Notes: generated by a model not told the origin, from the letters alone. DNA of 64,000 nucleotides from Massospora cicadina (GCA_022478985.1 JAKSZP010000174.1:1-64000), one strand, 5' to 3'. Counted from the first letter of the stretch, positions 12,500 through 25,479 are shown. A program made the numbers and translations.

Positions 12500-13230
12500 T
12501 CCTTGTATATATTGGGGATATTCCAGATTCACCTACTTTATGGCCTAAAATCCATTTCGCTCTGAAAGAAGGAGCACTTTAATGGCTTTAGTTTTAATGA
12601 ATCTTGCTGTAACTGCTGGAAAATTTTTCTTAGATGGGCTATCTGCTCATTGAAGGTTCTTGAGAAAATGGTAGTATTGTCAAGATAAACTAACACACAG
12701 GAGCATTTCAAATCGCCTTGGAGCCCATTCATGATGCGTTGGAAGGTGGCAGGGGCGTTACATAACCCCTGCGGTATTTGAGTGGGCTCAAATAGTCCCT
12801 TTCTTGATATGAAGGCGCATTTCTCATGATCCTCAGGTGAAAAGTCGATTTCTTAGTAACCCTGGCGAGATCTATGGATGAGAAATAGTGGGAACCTGAC
12901 ATTAAGCGTAAGGAATCATCTATATGCAGCAGTGGGTAATTATTCTTTCAGATAATAGAATTGATATGGCAATATCTATGACAACACGGTGGCACAATCC
13001 CTTTTCTGGATTAATAAGAGTGGGGAAGTCTACGGGCTTTTAGAGGGCACCAGTAACCCTGCTTCCAACAGTTGCTGTAGCTCTAGGGCCATTTGAGCTT
13101 CCTCCACTTTGGATTTTCAGTATAACTGGGATTTGAATGGAGGATGAGCTTCAGTATCAATTTGGTGAATTACCCCGGACATTTTCCCATGGTCACTTAT
13201 TGTGAGGAAAATATATCGCCATACCCCTCA
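12500..13230 (-). pseudogene. gypsy-2 reverse transcriptase remnant with damaged YxDD
   Basis: Minus-strand 12538-12732 reads LKCSCVLVYLDNTTIFSRTF, the palm catalytic block with YLDD changed to YLDN. Upstream, broken frames hold the remaining palm (about 12740-13000). The Asp-to-Asn change (GAT/GAC to AAT/AAC) is a single G-to-A transition and would abolish polymerase activity. Confidence 0.75.
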
Positions 13231-13599
13231 GGGAGGTCTCCAACTTTCTGGCGTTCATTAGGGGTGAGACTATCTCCAATCCTGCTTTTGACCAGAGCTA
13301 TGGTGGGTAGGGGATTATATCCTAAATCTTGTGTTGAGCCAAAACAGCTCACATCTGCAATATTCTCAATGGGACATAGTTTTACATAAGTGATAGGGGC
13401 ATGTTGAGGGACTTTGAGGGTTTCATTGGTTTAAGTTGCCTAATAGAATAGAGATAATTTCCCATAGGTGGGATCCAAAATCCCCGTGCAAGCCAAAGGT
13501 TATGGTGATAGGATGAGGGGCGTACAGAGGATCCCATCTTTGGCATTCACATCCTCCAGGGGTAAGTTAGTTTTTTCTCATAAGACTTGATACTCAACT

Positions 13600-13960
13600 T
13601 TACAAATGGAGGATCGGTATTTGAGGAGCCATGTCCGTTTTTTGGGGCTCCATTACTTTTTATGTGGAGCTTAAATATTAATACATCCAATACCCAAGTA
13701 GGGACAGGTATTTCTCTTTGTGGTTGATGATGCAGTTAAACTCCTGCATCAGTTGGACCCCAATAAGCAACTCATAAGTATCTTTTTCTGATGCAATGGT
13801 GGGGGCAGTAATTAGAAGCTTTCTGAATAGGAGTGGTAAGGCAGAATATGACCCAATTGATTTAGTCACCCAACTACCGGACATCCCATACTCAGCGTTG
13901 TAAATCAAGTCTGGAGCCATTTTTATTTTTTAGATAAGTTGAGAAGAATTAACGTTAACC
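13600..13960 (-). pseudogene. gypsy-2 protease region remnant
   Basis: 13678-13920 reads MAPDLIYNAEYGMSGSWVTK and later LLIGVQLMQEFNCIINHKEK, matching the C-terminal half of the retropepsin-like domain in gypsy-1 (compare IAPNV...YGTAG...NHKG). The active-site part to its right is too decayed to read confidently. Confidence 0.6.
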
Positions 13961-14047
13961 GTGATCTTAAAAATTATCACGAAGACTTTAACCTTATGAA
14001 CTACTACCTATACTCAAACCACCAAAGATCCAAATGGAGAATAACGG

Positions 14048-14846
14048 CTAATAAACTTTTATTGGGGTTTTATAATGAAGCAAGCAGAGTATTTTGCTGC
14101 AAGCTTGGAACTGTTCAATGCTTTTAAAGGTTTTTTCTGCCAGAGTTTGGCTTACCATAAAAGAGCTAACCTCCAAGAAATGATTAAGTAACTGACCAGC
14201 ATAAAAGAAGGAAAGCTGAAGAACTTTATTTTCTTGGATAGAAAGGGGTATTTTGACTTCTGCAGACGCCGCTACCACAAAGTATCCTGAGGCGCTGAGC
14301 TTAGGCTTAGAGTTAGTACAAGGGTTTTGAGGCCCTTGATTTCCGTCAGCATAGGGAAAATATTGCCCTATACTGACTGATCTTTTGCCGACCTATGTAG
14401 AAAGATGCGACAAGTGTGTACACATGGTTATTTCTCTTGCAAAAAGTGCAGGATAGTTCGGGGGTAGGCGACTTGGGGTGTAACCACTAGCACTTAAGGC
14501 GGAGTCTTATATTTACAAAGTGAGGGGGCCCAATGGGTTTGATTATATCATCCAGAATATCTAAAATGGTTTCTTTGATATGGGTAAGAGACGTCCAATT
14601 AGACTTCACCGCTTATAGATAAAGATAAATGTTGGGCATAGTTTTAAACGCCAAAAACAAAGCAGTGATAGCATCATCTAAAATAAGATGTTTTCTAGCA
14701 AAAAAATTTGAGCCTCAAGGTAGAAATGGTGAGTGAACTCAGTGACAGTTTCTCCCGTTTAGGCTTATGCCCATAAAAGATTGTTTTGGTTGGATAAAGT
14801 TAAGTTCCACCCAAATTCCCAAAGAAAAGCAGTCTTGGCGTCATCC
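14048..14846 (-). pseudogene. gypsy-2 gag C-terminal part
   Basis: Around 14400-14455 a minus-strand frame reads CTFCKRNNH, the first three ligands of a CCHC knuckle with the last Cys not visible. Further right (about 14590-14846) the sequence resembles the capsid region of the gypsy-1 and element H gags. The gag is interrupted at 14846 by gypsy-3; its N-terminal part resumes at 22703. Confidence 0.6.
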
Positions 14847-16482
14847 TGTCATGGATCCAGCTAATAAGAACTAGACTGGGCTCTAGTAGGGTGCGCGAGC
14901 ACCCAGTAGAGAGCCCATAATACCGTAGGCATAGCGGTCCAAGCAACTAGAAAGAGCGGAGTTCTATTGAGGACGTGAGTAAAGTAAAAGTTTATTAACA
15001 TACCAAAGGCCCCCAAGGCAAACCAGATAATTGCAATGGGGGCAACTGCGAGTCTTGTGGGGGCAACCTTAAGGGCAGGAGAGGCAGGAAAGATGACGAC
15101 TCCTCCAGGGTTCATGGTTGCTGGCCTTTGGATTTGAATGGGAGAGCTTGCGCGCCAGAGTGGGATGTCATAGGGACTGCCACATGATCAGATGTGAGAA
15201 CGGAGGTGAAAAGGTTTCCACAAAGGAATTGGGACTGAGCTTCCCTGGATGGGGCGCTCCAGGTCCCACAGGCGGGCCAAGCCATCAGCAGCTGAGCTGG
15301 TGTGGATTCCGAGTCTGAAAGTGGTGGGGGAGGTCCGCTCTGTTGCTGCTCCAACTTGGGAGCAGTTTTGGAATACTTGGCAGTCAAACGGACAGGAGGG
15401 TACATGTTAAATGGATGTGAAGTAACAAACAAAACATCAGGTTTGTTGTTGGGGTGAGGCAGATTATAACGTTTATGATCTGCCACTAGGTTGGTGAGGT
15501 CTAGCAACTGGATGATCCATTCAGTGAACGTCGGTATGAGAACTTGGGTGATGACACACTTCATTGGATCAATCAGCGTAATTTTAGTAAAAAGTGAGAC
15601 AGATGGAGGCTGCGGTAAGCTGTACAGAATTTTGAATCTTATTAAGCATAAAGCTGGGAAGATAAGAGAATGAACTAACAACTGCCCCTGGGAAGGGCAG
15701 TTGCCTTAAATAATGGATAAATTGCATAGAAAGGTATCATGTGATGGGTGTTTGTGGTTTGGCGATGGGATTTGGTTGGCTGACACAGAGGGGTAGGCTG
15801 ATGCTTGAGATTTTGTTAAAAATCAAAAAAAAAACTTTTGCAAATTTTCCCATATTCCTGGGGCAATCCAAGTTGATGCTACTGATGCTGGGTCCTGGTC
15901 ATATTTTTCAGCCTGTTCACATAATTCAGATGTTCCAGATTCGCCTCAAGAGGCAGGGACCACTAAAATGAGTTGTTCACAACTCAGACCGAACTCGCAA
16001 TTGGACTATTCGAATGATCTGAATTTTCTGGATCCATTCCAGAGCATTGGGGCAACTGGTATGAGACATTTGGTACCTGGTTTGGGATCTGAGTCTTATC
16101 CTGATCTGATTTCCAGTGCTGGCCAGTCTGGACCGGCTCCTCAGACTGGAATTTGCATGCTGGGCTCCAATGTTGGTAAATGCTGCTCCCTAAAATTTTA
16201 ACAAAGTTTGCTAAGGAGTGGGGGGTCCCAGGGCTCTTTCCATGGCCTCTGGTGTGCTCCATCTCTTTGAAGACTCCCTCTACAAAACTTACCAGTGTTG
16301 AGGAGGTAGGAAGTGGTGGGAATGGGGTATCCTTGGGGAAAGGGAATTCACCTGACACTTTTCTATCATGTGGGTAAGTCGCTCAGCTGGACAGAGGGTC
16401 CACTTGGCCCTTGTGACCTCTTTTTGTCTGGAAGGGGTGTTGCTCCCTATCCAGTTGCAGGGGCTGATTCCCAGGACTTACA
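14847..16482 (-). repeat. 3' LTR of gypsy-3
   Basis: Direct repeat of 21087-22702, starting TGTCATGG and ending ACTTACA on the plus strand. It matches the reverse complement of 60145-61767. To its right lies a T-rich tract that on the minus strand is a purine-rich AAAAAAGGAAAG, a plausible polypurine tract. Confidence 0.88.
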
Positions 16483-17079
16483 CTACACTTTCCTTTTTTG
16501 ACAGGGAGGATTCCACCATTGGAGCATGGACCAGGGCATAATTTTTGTGCAGCTATGGTAGCTTTATGGCATTTATGGACGCGATTTTCTGGGGAGGATG
16601 GGTGGTTGCCAGGTGGTAAGTGTGGAGTTCCTCTATCAAGTCCTTACAGTTTCCAAAGTTGCGCACATTCACCCAGCTGTTCTCATATGAGGGGCAGCCT
16701 TTTGAGTGACCAAGTATTGAATGGATCAGCAGGACCTCAGGAAAGCCAGAATGGCCTCCAACTTTACTTCCTAGGATTCCCTAACGACAGCTAGCTCTGG
16801 GGATGTTGGCCTTTCCCCTTTGAAGGGGTTAGAAGGGAGGTATGGAAGACGTTGTGCTGCTTCCAGTGCATAGGCAATCTCGAGCAGTAGGCTCCGTTGC
16901 CTAAATCCTTATCAACATTGAAGGGTCCTGAGCGTTTAACTGCTAGCTTACTGGTGGGAGCTTTCAGGGGTTAGGTTGCAGGTATATAACATGATGAGGG
17001 AACCAACATCGATTGTATGTCCTGGGAGATTCTTCCCATCAGCAAACATTTTGTAGTCCTCAATAGAATTTGTCAAGTG

Positions 17080-17690
17080 TTCACGGACCAAGTTGTGCGT
17101 CTTGCAGAGTGATCTTATGCAGTCCATGGTGGCAAGAACTGCTTATGAGATTTGGGTGCCAATTTGGAAAGGGGGGTTATACCCCAGAGTAACCTCAATG
17201 GGGGAGAAATTGGTTGAGGAATGGAGGGAATTGTTATACGCAAACTGTGCTAGAGGCAGATCCTTGGCCCAGGTGTCTTGCGAGGCCATTGCATAACAGT
17301 GAAGGTACTGCTATAGTACCTAGTTTACCCACTCAGTCTGCCCATCAGGCTGGGGTGGTAGGCAGTGGATCTGTAGGGCTTGATGCTGAGCAGGGTTAAC
17401 AACTCTTCCCAGAACTGAGCAGTGAACTGGGGTCCCCTGTCACTCACTATCTCCTTGAGGAGACCAAAGATGACAAAGACATGGTTGACAAATAAATTTG
17501 CGGTCTCCACCGCAGTAATAGAGGAGAGGCAGGGGATGAAGAGCGCGAACTTAGTAAATCGGTCTATGACTACCATGATTGCATTTGAGCCACAGGAAGG
17601 CGGTATCTCCACGATGAAGTCCACTGAGACTGAGGTCCATGGGCCCTCAGCCTGCTGCAAAGGTTATAGCAGTCCTTTATTCCCAAAATG
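17080..17690 (-). pseudogene. gypsy-3 integrase remnant
   Basis: 17325-17660 reads GPWTSVSVDFIVEIPPS, VVIDRFTKFALFIPC, VSDRGPQFTAQFWEEL and STAYHPS: the first two catalytic Asp residues (VDFI, SDRG) are present. Just before the third block one C seems missing near 17346. Shifting the frame by one restores PDGQTEWVN with the catalytic Glu. Integrase joins element DNA to the chromosome. This frameshift would truncate it. Confidence 0.83.
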
Positions 17691-18311
17691 ATCTGATTTT
17701 GCCTGGGCGCAGGTGAACAATGAGAGATCTAGACGGGAATTTCCTTTGAGGACCCAGGCCAGTTGTATGTTCTCTTTATGAGATCTGCACACTTTTTGAT
17801 GCTAGGGTGCCCAAAAGTCTGGGAGCATGATGTTATTCAATAGCATGGCTACGTAGGTAGGGGGGACCCAAACCCAATTGTGAACCAGATTGTTCCATCC
17901 CACAAAGTATATGGAGCTTTCATGTGACTTATGGATCTAAGTCAGCAAAGAGCTCTATTTCTTCAGGGCAACAAGTTTGGGAGGCGAGGATACGGAGGAG
18001 GAGTGGGACATCTAGGTTCAGGTCAGCAAAGGCTACTGTAGGGGGGCAAATGAGAGGATTTGGGAGGGGGCACTACAGTCATAAGGTCTAGCGGGTCTTC
18101 CCCCATTAGGAGACAGGGAATGATTTCAGCTGAGCATGTCCGGCAAAACATTCAGGAGATCTTTTATGAATTTATACTTAAAATGGAACCCGCATAGAAC
18201 CTGATATGTGCGACTTTGTTGGTGCCCTACCTTCTGGGGTTTGCGGTAGTATAGTAACGCCTTATGGTCTATCCAAACGGTGATTTCATGTTGGGCACCC
18301 TGCAGGAGATA

Positions 18312-18578
18312 TCACCAGTGAGTGAGTGACCATGCCTTTTCTGCTAGCTCCTTATCATGTATCAGCCACGCTTGTTCTGTTGAGGTGAACTTATGGGAGC
18401 AATAGGACACTAGGTGCTCGGCTCCCTCATGCTCCTGTAGCAGCATGACACCCACTGCCACTGACGAGTCATTGCAGGCTACTATAAAGGGGCATGTGGT
18501 ATCAGCATGCCATAGGACTTGAGCTGTGAGAAAGACCTCCTTGATAGACTTGAAGGCCTGCTGGCACTTGTGGACCAC
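18312..18578 (-). pseudogene. gypsy-3 RNase H remnant
   Basis: Reads FIVACNDSSVAVGVMLLQEH then HLVSYCSHKFTSTEQAW, a gypsy RNase H N-terminal half with the catalytic Asp (NDSS). It is separated by stops from the RT at 18725. Confidence 0.82.
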
Positions 18579-18724
18579 TTGAAAGGGGCATTTTTCCCAG
18601 TGAGGGGGTTCAGGGGTGCTGCAGATAGGCGAGAGCTGAGGAAATTTTCTATAAGAAGGTGACAGTTCTAAGAAAGCTGCGAAGTTGTTTTTATGTAGTT
18701 GGGGTGGGCCAAGCCTCGATAGCC

Positions 18725-19390
18725 TTAAGCTTGCAAGGGGACGGCATAGCCATCCTTCTGGACGAGATTACCTAAGAATGTAACCTCATCCCTGAAGAAC
18801 TTACACTTGGAGGGCCTCACGAAGAGCCCTGCCTTGTGGAGGGCTGCCACCACTGCTTCTAGATCCTTGGCGTGTTGCTCTGGGGTAGGGGAATGGACCA
18901 AAATGTCATCAATGTAAGCCACAGTGCATGAGAAGTTTAAGTCCCTCAGCACATCATGAATGAGGCGCTGGAAGGTGGCTGGGGCATTCTTCAGTCTGAA
19001 AGGCATCACCCTGAACTGGAACAGACCTCGGCGAGTGCAGATGGCTGTGAGCCACTCCTGTCCCCTCGCCACTCTCACCTGATTAAAGGCGTTCACCAAG
19101 TCCAACTTTGAGAAGATGTGGGACTTAGCAATGGTTGGAAGATGCTTTGCTCTAAGGAAAAAGGTTATGCGTGGGGATGGTAATGTTAGTGAGGTGGACG
19201 TAATTGACACAATGGCTCAGGGATCCATCTGCTTTCCTAGCAAAAACTATGGGGAGGCGATAGGGGAAGACTTCTTAATGAGCCATCCCTTCTCTAAAAT
19301 TCGTCCAGCCAAATGGCCAAATCTTATCCTCTTCCTCTGTATAGGGGTAGTGGGGGCAGTTAATTTTAGCTAGATCTACCATCAGCTGGA
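18725..19390 (-). pseudogene. gypsy-3 reverse transcriptase remnant
   Basis: The best-preserved RT among the nested elements. 18725-19210 keeps HIFSKLDLVNAFNQVRVARG, LFQFRVMPFRLKNAPATFQ and CTVAYIDDILVHSPTPEQH with an intact YIDD. The upstream fingers (to about 19390) are shifted into other frames. It matches 63600-64000 on the plus strand almost block for block. Confidence 0.87.
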
Positions 19391-19627
19391 ATGACAAATC
19401 ATATTCAGAGTGTGAAGGGAGCTTGTATTCCAGTGACATGTCGAAGATGGCCTTATATGGGGCTAGGAAGGAGGGGAAGTCCGGAGGGAGGTCAGCTAGG
19501 ATGGGGTCAGGTAGGGAGATGGAACCTAGAGATGGGCCCTGGGGAAGGGTCTTTAGAAGGGAAACTCACCACTCAACTTGAGGTTTGTGAACAACAAGGA
19601 GTTGTTCGCAAGACTAATGTGAACTTT

Positions 19628-21086
19628 CTAGCGGCGCCACCAGCCCACCCCCAAGATTAAAGGGTAGAGAAAATCATGTACGGCTGAGAAGTGGGCGTTA
19701 AACCCAAAGATATAGGTGGAGAAGTGCAATGGGCGTTGGATGCGGTAAGACTTTATGGACTCTGATGAGGCTCTCAGGATGGAAGAAGCTTCCTCCATCA
19801 CCAGGCCAAAGACCATGCCACACCGATGTCAATAAAGTTACCTGCTGCTCCAGTGTTGAGGAGGGCTTGAACTGTGAATTCACCTGACTAGGAAGGAAAG
19901 GAAATGGGGAATAGGAAGTAAGCTTGATCCTCTTTATTGGGATGAGCAAGAGAGAGAGCAGCTGAGGAGGGGGCTTGACCTATCATCAAGAGAGATTGGC
20001 CCGAAGGCACAGGGGTGGAGTGAAAATGGTGAAGGGTTTTTGCTTCCTCGTTGTCACAAATGGGTAGGCAGGGGTTGATGCATATACCTGCTCTATTCTC
20101 TTCAGGGGAGACAGGGTCAACCAGGTGAACGATAGCGCCAAACCAAGCAAACTCTGAGTGCTGGGGGCCCGATGACCCATCCTCCTGATCTGGGCTGGGG
20201 GCAGGAGGTGCTATAGGCAGGTGTTCCCCAGGGGGAGGCACCTGAGGTGGGCACAGTGGGGGCCAAGGGCAGAAAGTCTAGGGGGACGCTTCCCTTGGCT
20301 GCGACTGCTCACAGGGGGAAGTGTAGTACACGGTACCTTGAGAGCTGCGACAGTGCATTCAGGGATGTGAAAGGGCCTGGCCCCAATTGTATGGGCCACA
20401 GAGAATGCAATTTCTAAAGATCCAGGGAGAGGGTCCCAAAATGTATAAGTGGCTGTGGTGGGGTCTAAGGCAGCTTGGAGTGCAGAGATGGAAATTTTGG
20501 CAGGGATGGGTACTGTGGGTGCCAAGACTGCAAATGCTTCAATCAGGTAAGGTAAGTACATGGCTGTCTGCCTTAAAGTAAACAGATGGAGAAGGTGCAC
20601 CGGTCTCACCTCAGGGTCTCAAACTGCCAAATGGACCAGTGCCAGCAAGGGGTGGAGTTGCTATACTTAGCAACAGAGCGGAGCACTCCCCTGACGCAAT
20701 GACAGGCGTCCCCATCCAGGGCATTGAGGAGAGCCACACTCTGGTTGGCATCTGAGGGAGGCGGGGATTTTTCCACTGTCAGCAGTAAAGTTTACCTGAA
20801 GTTCTGCCAGGACGCCCAGGATTTGATCAACCACCTCATCAGAAGGAACAAGGGGGACCCCATCCCTATAATGTTAACTGATGGAGGGACACGCATTGCT
20901 GGAGCTTGGCAGGGTGGGGACCAATTAGCAGAGCCTGTCAGAAAGCCCAGATGAACAAGGCCACCGGTCAACAGGAGAAGGCCAGGTCACAGAGGGAGAG
21001 CACATTTAGAGTGAGAGTGTAGGCCAACGCTTCGCCAGTGCCAGCGAGGAGAGAGGAGAAGGCTGAGATTACTGGTCAGTTCATTA
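19628..21086 (-). pseudogene. gypsy-3 gag and protease remnant, active site NTGA
   Basis: Near 19846-19857 the minus strand reads ALLNTGAAGNFI, a retropepsin active site in which DTG has become NTG (one G-to-A change). The plus-strand relative at 63 kb keeps DTG. Gag lies at about 19900-21080 and includes RPVHLLHLFTLRQTAMYLPY, equal to the same segment near 62250. I see no zinc knuckle in this gag family. Stops and shifts break it throughout. Confidence 0.78.
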
Positions 21087-22702
21087 TATCATGGATTCAG
21101 ATAATATGAAAAAGACTGGGCTCCCAGTTGGGGTGCACGAGCACCCAGTGGAGAGCCCAGAATGCCATAGGAATAGCGGTCCAAGTGACTAGTAAGAGTG
21201 GAAGTTCTATTGAGGATGTGAGGAAAGTAAAGTTTGTTAAAATACCAAAGGCACCCAAGGTAAACCAGATGGTTGCAATGGGGGCAACCCTCAAGGGCAG
21301 AAGAGGTAGGGAGGATGACAACTCCTCCAGGATTTGCGGTTGCTGGCATTTGGACAAATTGGGAGAGATTTCACGCCAGCAAGGGGCCGCACAGGGGCCG
21401 CCATATGATTGGACGTGAGAATGGAGGTGGAATGAGACCCACGAAGGGGTTAAGACTGAGCTTCCCCTGGATGGGGCGCTCCAGGTCCCACAGGCGGGAC
21501 AAGCCATCAGCAGCTAAGCTGGTGTGGACCCCGAGTCTGTGAGCAGTGGGGAGGGCCACTCTGTTGCTTCTTCAAGTAAGGAGCAGTTTTGGAAAACTTG
21601 GCAGTCAATCGGACAGGAGGGTACTTGTTAAACAGATGTGCAGTAACAAATAAAACATCAGGTTTGTTGTTGGGGGTGAGGCAGATTATCACGTTTATGA
21701 TCCTCCACTAGGTTGGTGGGGTCTAGCAACCAGATGATCCAGTCAGCAAACATTGGTATGGGAACTTGGGCAACGGCGTGCTTCATCAGATTGATTGGCA
21801 GAATTTTAGTAAAAAAGTAAGATAGATGGAGGCTGCAGAAAGCTGTATGGGGAATTTGAATTTGTTAAGCGTAAAGTGGGGAAGATAAGAGAATGAACCA
21901 ACAACTGCCCCTGTGCAGGGCAGTTGCCTTAAGTATCAGAAAAATTTCATAGGGAAGGTATTATGGGATTGGATGTTTGGGGTTTGATGATGGTATTTGG
22001 TTGTTTGGAATGGAGGGGGGTAGGTGATACTTGAGATTTCAGCAAAAAATAAATTTTGCAATTTTTTCTTCATTCCTTAGGCCAAACCAAGTTGATGCTA
22101 CCAATCTGGGTCCTGATCATACAAGTTGACCTGTTTGCATGATTCATATGTTCCAGATTTGCCCCAGGAGGCAGGGACCAGTGGATTGAGCTGTTCACAA
22201 CTCATACCAAACTCACAATTGGACTATTTGCATGTTCTTAACTTTTTGGGATCCATTCTGGAGCATTGGGGCAATTGGTCTGAGTCATTTGGTACCTTGT
22301 TTGGGATCTGAGTCAAATCCTGATCTGATTTCCAGTGCTGGCCAGTCCAGACTGGCTCCTCAGACTGAAATTTTCAGGTTGGGCTCCAATTTTGGTAAAT
22401 GCTGTTCCCTAAAATTTTGACATAGTTTGTCTGGGGAGTGGGGGGTCCCAGGGGCCTGTCTATGGCCTCTGGCGTGCGCCATCTCTCTTCAGATTCCTTC
22501 TATTAAACTTACCAGGGTTGAGGAGGTAGTAAGTGGTGGGCCTGGGGTATCCTTGGGGGAGAGCAGTCACCCAGCGCTTGTCTATCATGTGGGCTAAGTC
22601 GCTCATCTGTACAGAGTGTTCACTTGGCCCTTGTGACCTCTATTTGTCTGAAAGGGGTGTTACTCCCTATCCAGTTGCAGGGGCTGGTCCCCAGGACTTA
22701 CA
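21087..22702 (-). repeat. 5' LTR of gypsy-3
   Basis: Direct repeat of 14847-16482. The terminal TG has decayed to TA (TATCATGG) and the right end is ACTTACA, followed by the duplicated target catcc. Confidence 0.88.
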
Positions 22703-23324
22703 CATCCCAAGTCTGGCAATGCATTAAATGAGGTACCATAATGTCTTGAGCTATGAAACTAAGATAGTTGGTTAGGTGTTTGAACCATTGGGAGTTGGTA
22801 GCTTCCTCTGGGGCATTTTCATAACAAAATAGGATAGAGAAGATTCCCCTTTCACCTGGGACATACTTCTTTTTGAATGACGGTTTGAATGTGCTACTGG
22901 GGGGTTAATAGCTAAACGACGTGCACTGACACCAGGTGATATTTTTGCCAACAAAGGAACTGATATCACTGGAAGATTTGTAAGGGTGGAGGGCGTCCAC
23001 TTTATTTTGTAAGGCATTAATAGCTTCAACCAGTGAATCTAACTGATTGTGGGTGGCACAAAGGGCCAATATGGTGGCAACAAGCGTGGTTAACTGCCAA
23101 ATTTCGCTTTTTAGCTTGGTAGTTGCATCCTGAAGTTTAAGTTTGCATTTCTTAATGGTGATAATTCTTTGTTCAATACCACGTATCACCAAGGGTAATT
23201 TCGCCACAAAGTTAAGGCGTTCCTGATCCAGAGAAGGATCTAATGCCAAATTGATACTGCTCGTTTTTATTTTTTTATATTTTCACTGGGAACTCAGGGT
23301 GTACCTGGTAGGGAGCACCGGTTT
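22703..23324 (-). pseudogene. gypsy-2 gag N-terminal part and primer region
   Basis: 22905-23249 is open and reads as a helical, probably coiled-coil segment (RGIEQRIITIKKCKLKLQD, LDSLVEAINALQNKVDAL). It begins about 75 bp inside the 5' LTR, a normal gag start position. Between it and the LTR the minus strand reads CGGTGCTCCCTACC, a decayed version of a primer site seen at two other elements (36.9 kb and 39.17 kb). Confidence 0.65.
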
Positions 23325-23864
23325 TGTCAGGATCAAGGGTTTAGACCCCTTGTCCCTTTTTTTAATTTATGACCAGGTAGCCTGAAGCTACTTGGTGTTG
23401 GAATATACTTTTTGTGCTTTTCTTGATCAAAAAGTTTTGACTCTAGATGCTACGTCTGGAGTGGTGATTCCTAATGAATATTGACCAATTTTTACTTAAA
23501 ATGGCGAAAAGAAGTGAGTAAAGTATATTTTAGTCAAACTATTGTTATAAGGGAGTTTTTTTAGTAAATCTCCAAGTGGTCTAAGCTAAGATCTAGACTC
23601 ATTACTAATCAGGGATTCAGTGGCAGGTTATTTATTTTGGTCAAATAGGATTCGCCCACCATATATATCAGGTTTGAACCCTGATATTAGGGCTTTATGG
23701 CAAGTATTATCTGTCTGCATTAGTTAGGGATTGCCCCCAATGTTGAGAGGGCTAGAAATTCGTCAGGGATTATCCCCAATAATTGTTTCAGCTATTTTAA
23801 TGGCTCAGGTTCGATTCCCATCATCTACCTTGTCCAAATCTTTAATTTGGTAGGAATCCTGACA
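23325..23864 (-). repeat. 5' LTR of gypsy-2
   Basis: 540 bp with inverted ends TGTCAGGATC and GAATCCTGACA. Direct repeat of 10112-10651. Confidence 0.88.
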
Positions 23865-24770
23865 TTAGGCTAGGATATTCCTGATGGCAACATCACTTAC
23901 ATCTGTAAACAACAAGAAGGGTTGTTAAAAACGTGGGTGGACTAGAATGGGTTTAGTACATAGAGCAGTTCTCAAGGCATTAATAGACTTCTTTTGTTCA
24001 GGTAGACAATAAAATGGCACATTCTTCTGCAGGAGGTAGAATAATGTCTTGGCTAGGTTGGCAAATTGGGTGATAAACTGATCATAATAGCCTACCATGC
24101 CTAGGAACAACTGGATATCCCTTAAGTTTTGGGGGCGCGACATTTTTTTCTATGGCATCAGCTTTTTCTGGTATAGGCTGGATGCCATCCTTTGAAACCT
24201 TGTGCCCCTGAGACTCCAGTTCTGATTAGAAGAAAGAGCACTTCGAAGGTTTAAGCTTTATAGAAGCCTACTGGAGCTGATTGAAGACTTCTCTGAGATG
24301 CTCGATGAGTCCATTAAAGGTTCATGAGAAAACAGTAATGTTGTCTGGGTAGATGAGGATGCACAAAAGCTTCAAGTCCCCAAGGATCATGTCCATGGCG
24401 TTGGAAAGTGGCTGGGGCGCTACAGAGGCCTTGGGGCATCCTCATGGGCTTAAATAGTCCCTCGTTAGCTATGAGAGTGCACTTGGCTCAATCTTCAGGG
24501 GCAAGCTCAACTTGCCAATATTTTCTGGCAAGGTCCACGGCAGAAAAGTACTGTGATCTGGTGAGCATATGGAGGGAATCATCAGTTTGAGACAGAGGAT
24601 AACTGTCCTTCTTGGAGTTGGAGTTGAGTTGCCAGTAGTCCATCACCTCCGGTGGCTGCCATCCTTCTTCCAAACCAGAAGAAAAGGAGGTTACAGGGGC
24701 TGTGCGATGGTATGAGGAGTCTGGCGTCAAGTAGTTGTCGAGCTCCACCGGCACTTGAGACTATTCAACC
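23865..24770 (-). pseudogene. Element H: RT and N-terminal RNase H remnant
   Basis: 24488-24754 reads KKDSYPLSQTDDSLHML and FSAVDLARKYWQVELAPED (palm start). The catalytic block near 24330-24350 reads YPDN instead of YxDD, so it is dead. 23925-24143 gives FLGMVGYYDQFITQFANLAK (thumb/connection) and reaches FLLFTDVSDVAIRNILA at the gypsy-2 junction. The rest of the RNase H resumes at 10111. Confidence 0.8.
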
Positions 24771-25479
24771 TTACTCTTTTGGTTAGGTCAGGACTGGAAG
24801 TAAGGAGCGTCCCAAGTCTCCACATGATGTAGGACTCCGTTTATTCTTCCAAAGCTGTAGGTTGAGGCCAAAACAGGTCCAAATACTCCTCCAACAACTC
24901 TTAACCTTGCGTTGTTGATCATCTGAGAGGTCCTTTTCAATGCTAGTGTCAACCAGGCCCACCAATGGGGGCGTTTCCAAGCCAAAGTCTCTTAGGCTCC
25001 CAAAACTTCAGACATCGTCAGCAGCCTCCACTGGTAGGAGGTGGACATAGGCGGCAGAATTATTTGGACCTACTATTTTGGTTTGTTGGTAAGGGTATCC
25101 AGCAACACTGATATAGATCTGGCATAAGCTGGATCTAAAATTTCCAGTCAGGTTAGCACCTCCTTTGTGGACGGGTTATCTAGGCCTTGAATTTCCAGTA
25201 GGTATCCAGAGGGGATGGTAACATGGAACCAGGTTTCATCAATGTCTTGGGACTTCAGAGGTATTGTAGTTGCCCTAGGTAAGTAGATTGGCATGCCTTC
25301 TTTCCCATCAACAGCAGGGGGCAATTGTACTTGAAAGCCCCTAACATGATATTTGAGCCGATCAATTTGGCCTTCACTCTCCAGTAAACAGCTCAGTATT
25401 TGACCTCCGTCTCAGAATCACAAGAAGTTTTGAAGATCAGGGGGACCCAATGCCCTAGTAGTGATAGAAAGTCATCATC

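Larger units (their letters stand above)
14847..22702 (-). mobile_element. Ty3/gypsy element inserted in gypsy-2 gag (gypsy-3)
   Basis: LTRs at 14847-16482 (about 1,636 bp) and 21087-22702 (about 1,616 bp) enclose minus-strand gag-pol. The target-site duplication is a perfect catcc (14842-14846 and 22703-22707). It is the innermost of three nested elements, hence the youngest of the three. It is clearly related to the plus-strand element at the right end of the window (60145 onward): LTR, gag, protease and RT all match. It is nevertheless full of stops. Confidence 0.93.
10112..23864 (-). mobile_element. Ty3/gypsy element inserted in element H RNase H (gypsy-2)
   Basis: LTRs of 540 bp each (10112-10651 and 23325-23864) flank minus-strand gag-pol. 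The right LTR has clean inverted ends, TGTCAGGATC and GATCCTGACA-type (plus-strand end GAATCCTGACA). The plus-strand flanks are ctggg (10107-10111) and ttagg (23865-23869). These are the same 5-bp target if two transitions occurred, and they lie exactly inside element H's RNase H codons. A pyrimidine run right of the left LTR (actccccctc) is the polypurine tract on the minus strand. The apparent 13.75 kb length includes a third element at 14847-22702. Confidence 0.88.

Noticed and set aside
15112..15681. 189-codon minus-strand frame in the gypsy-3 LTR
   Set aside because: It lies within the LTR, and the matching stretches in the other LTR copies are broken differently, so coding is doubtful.
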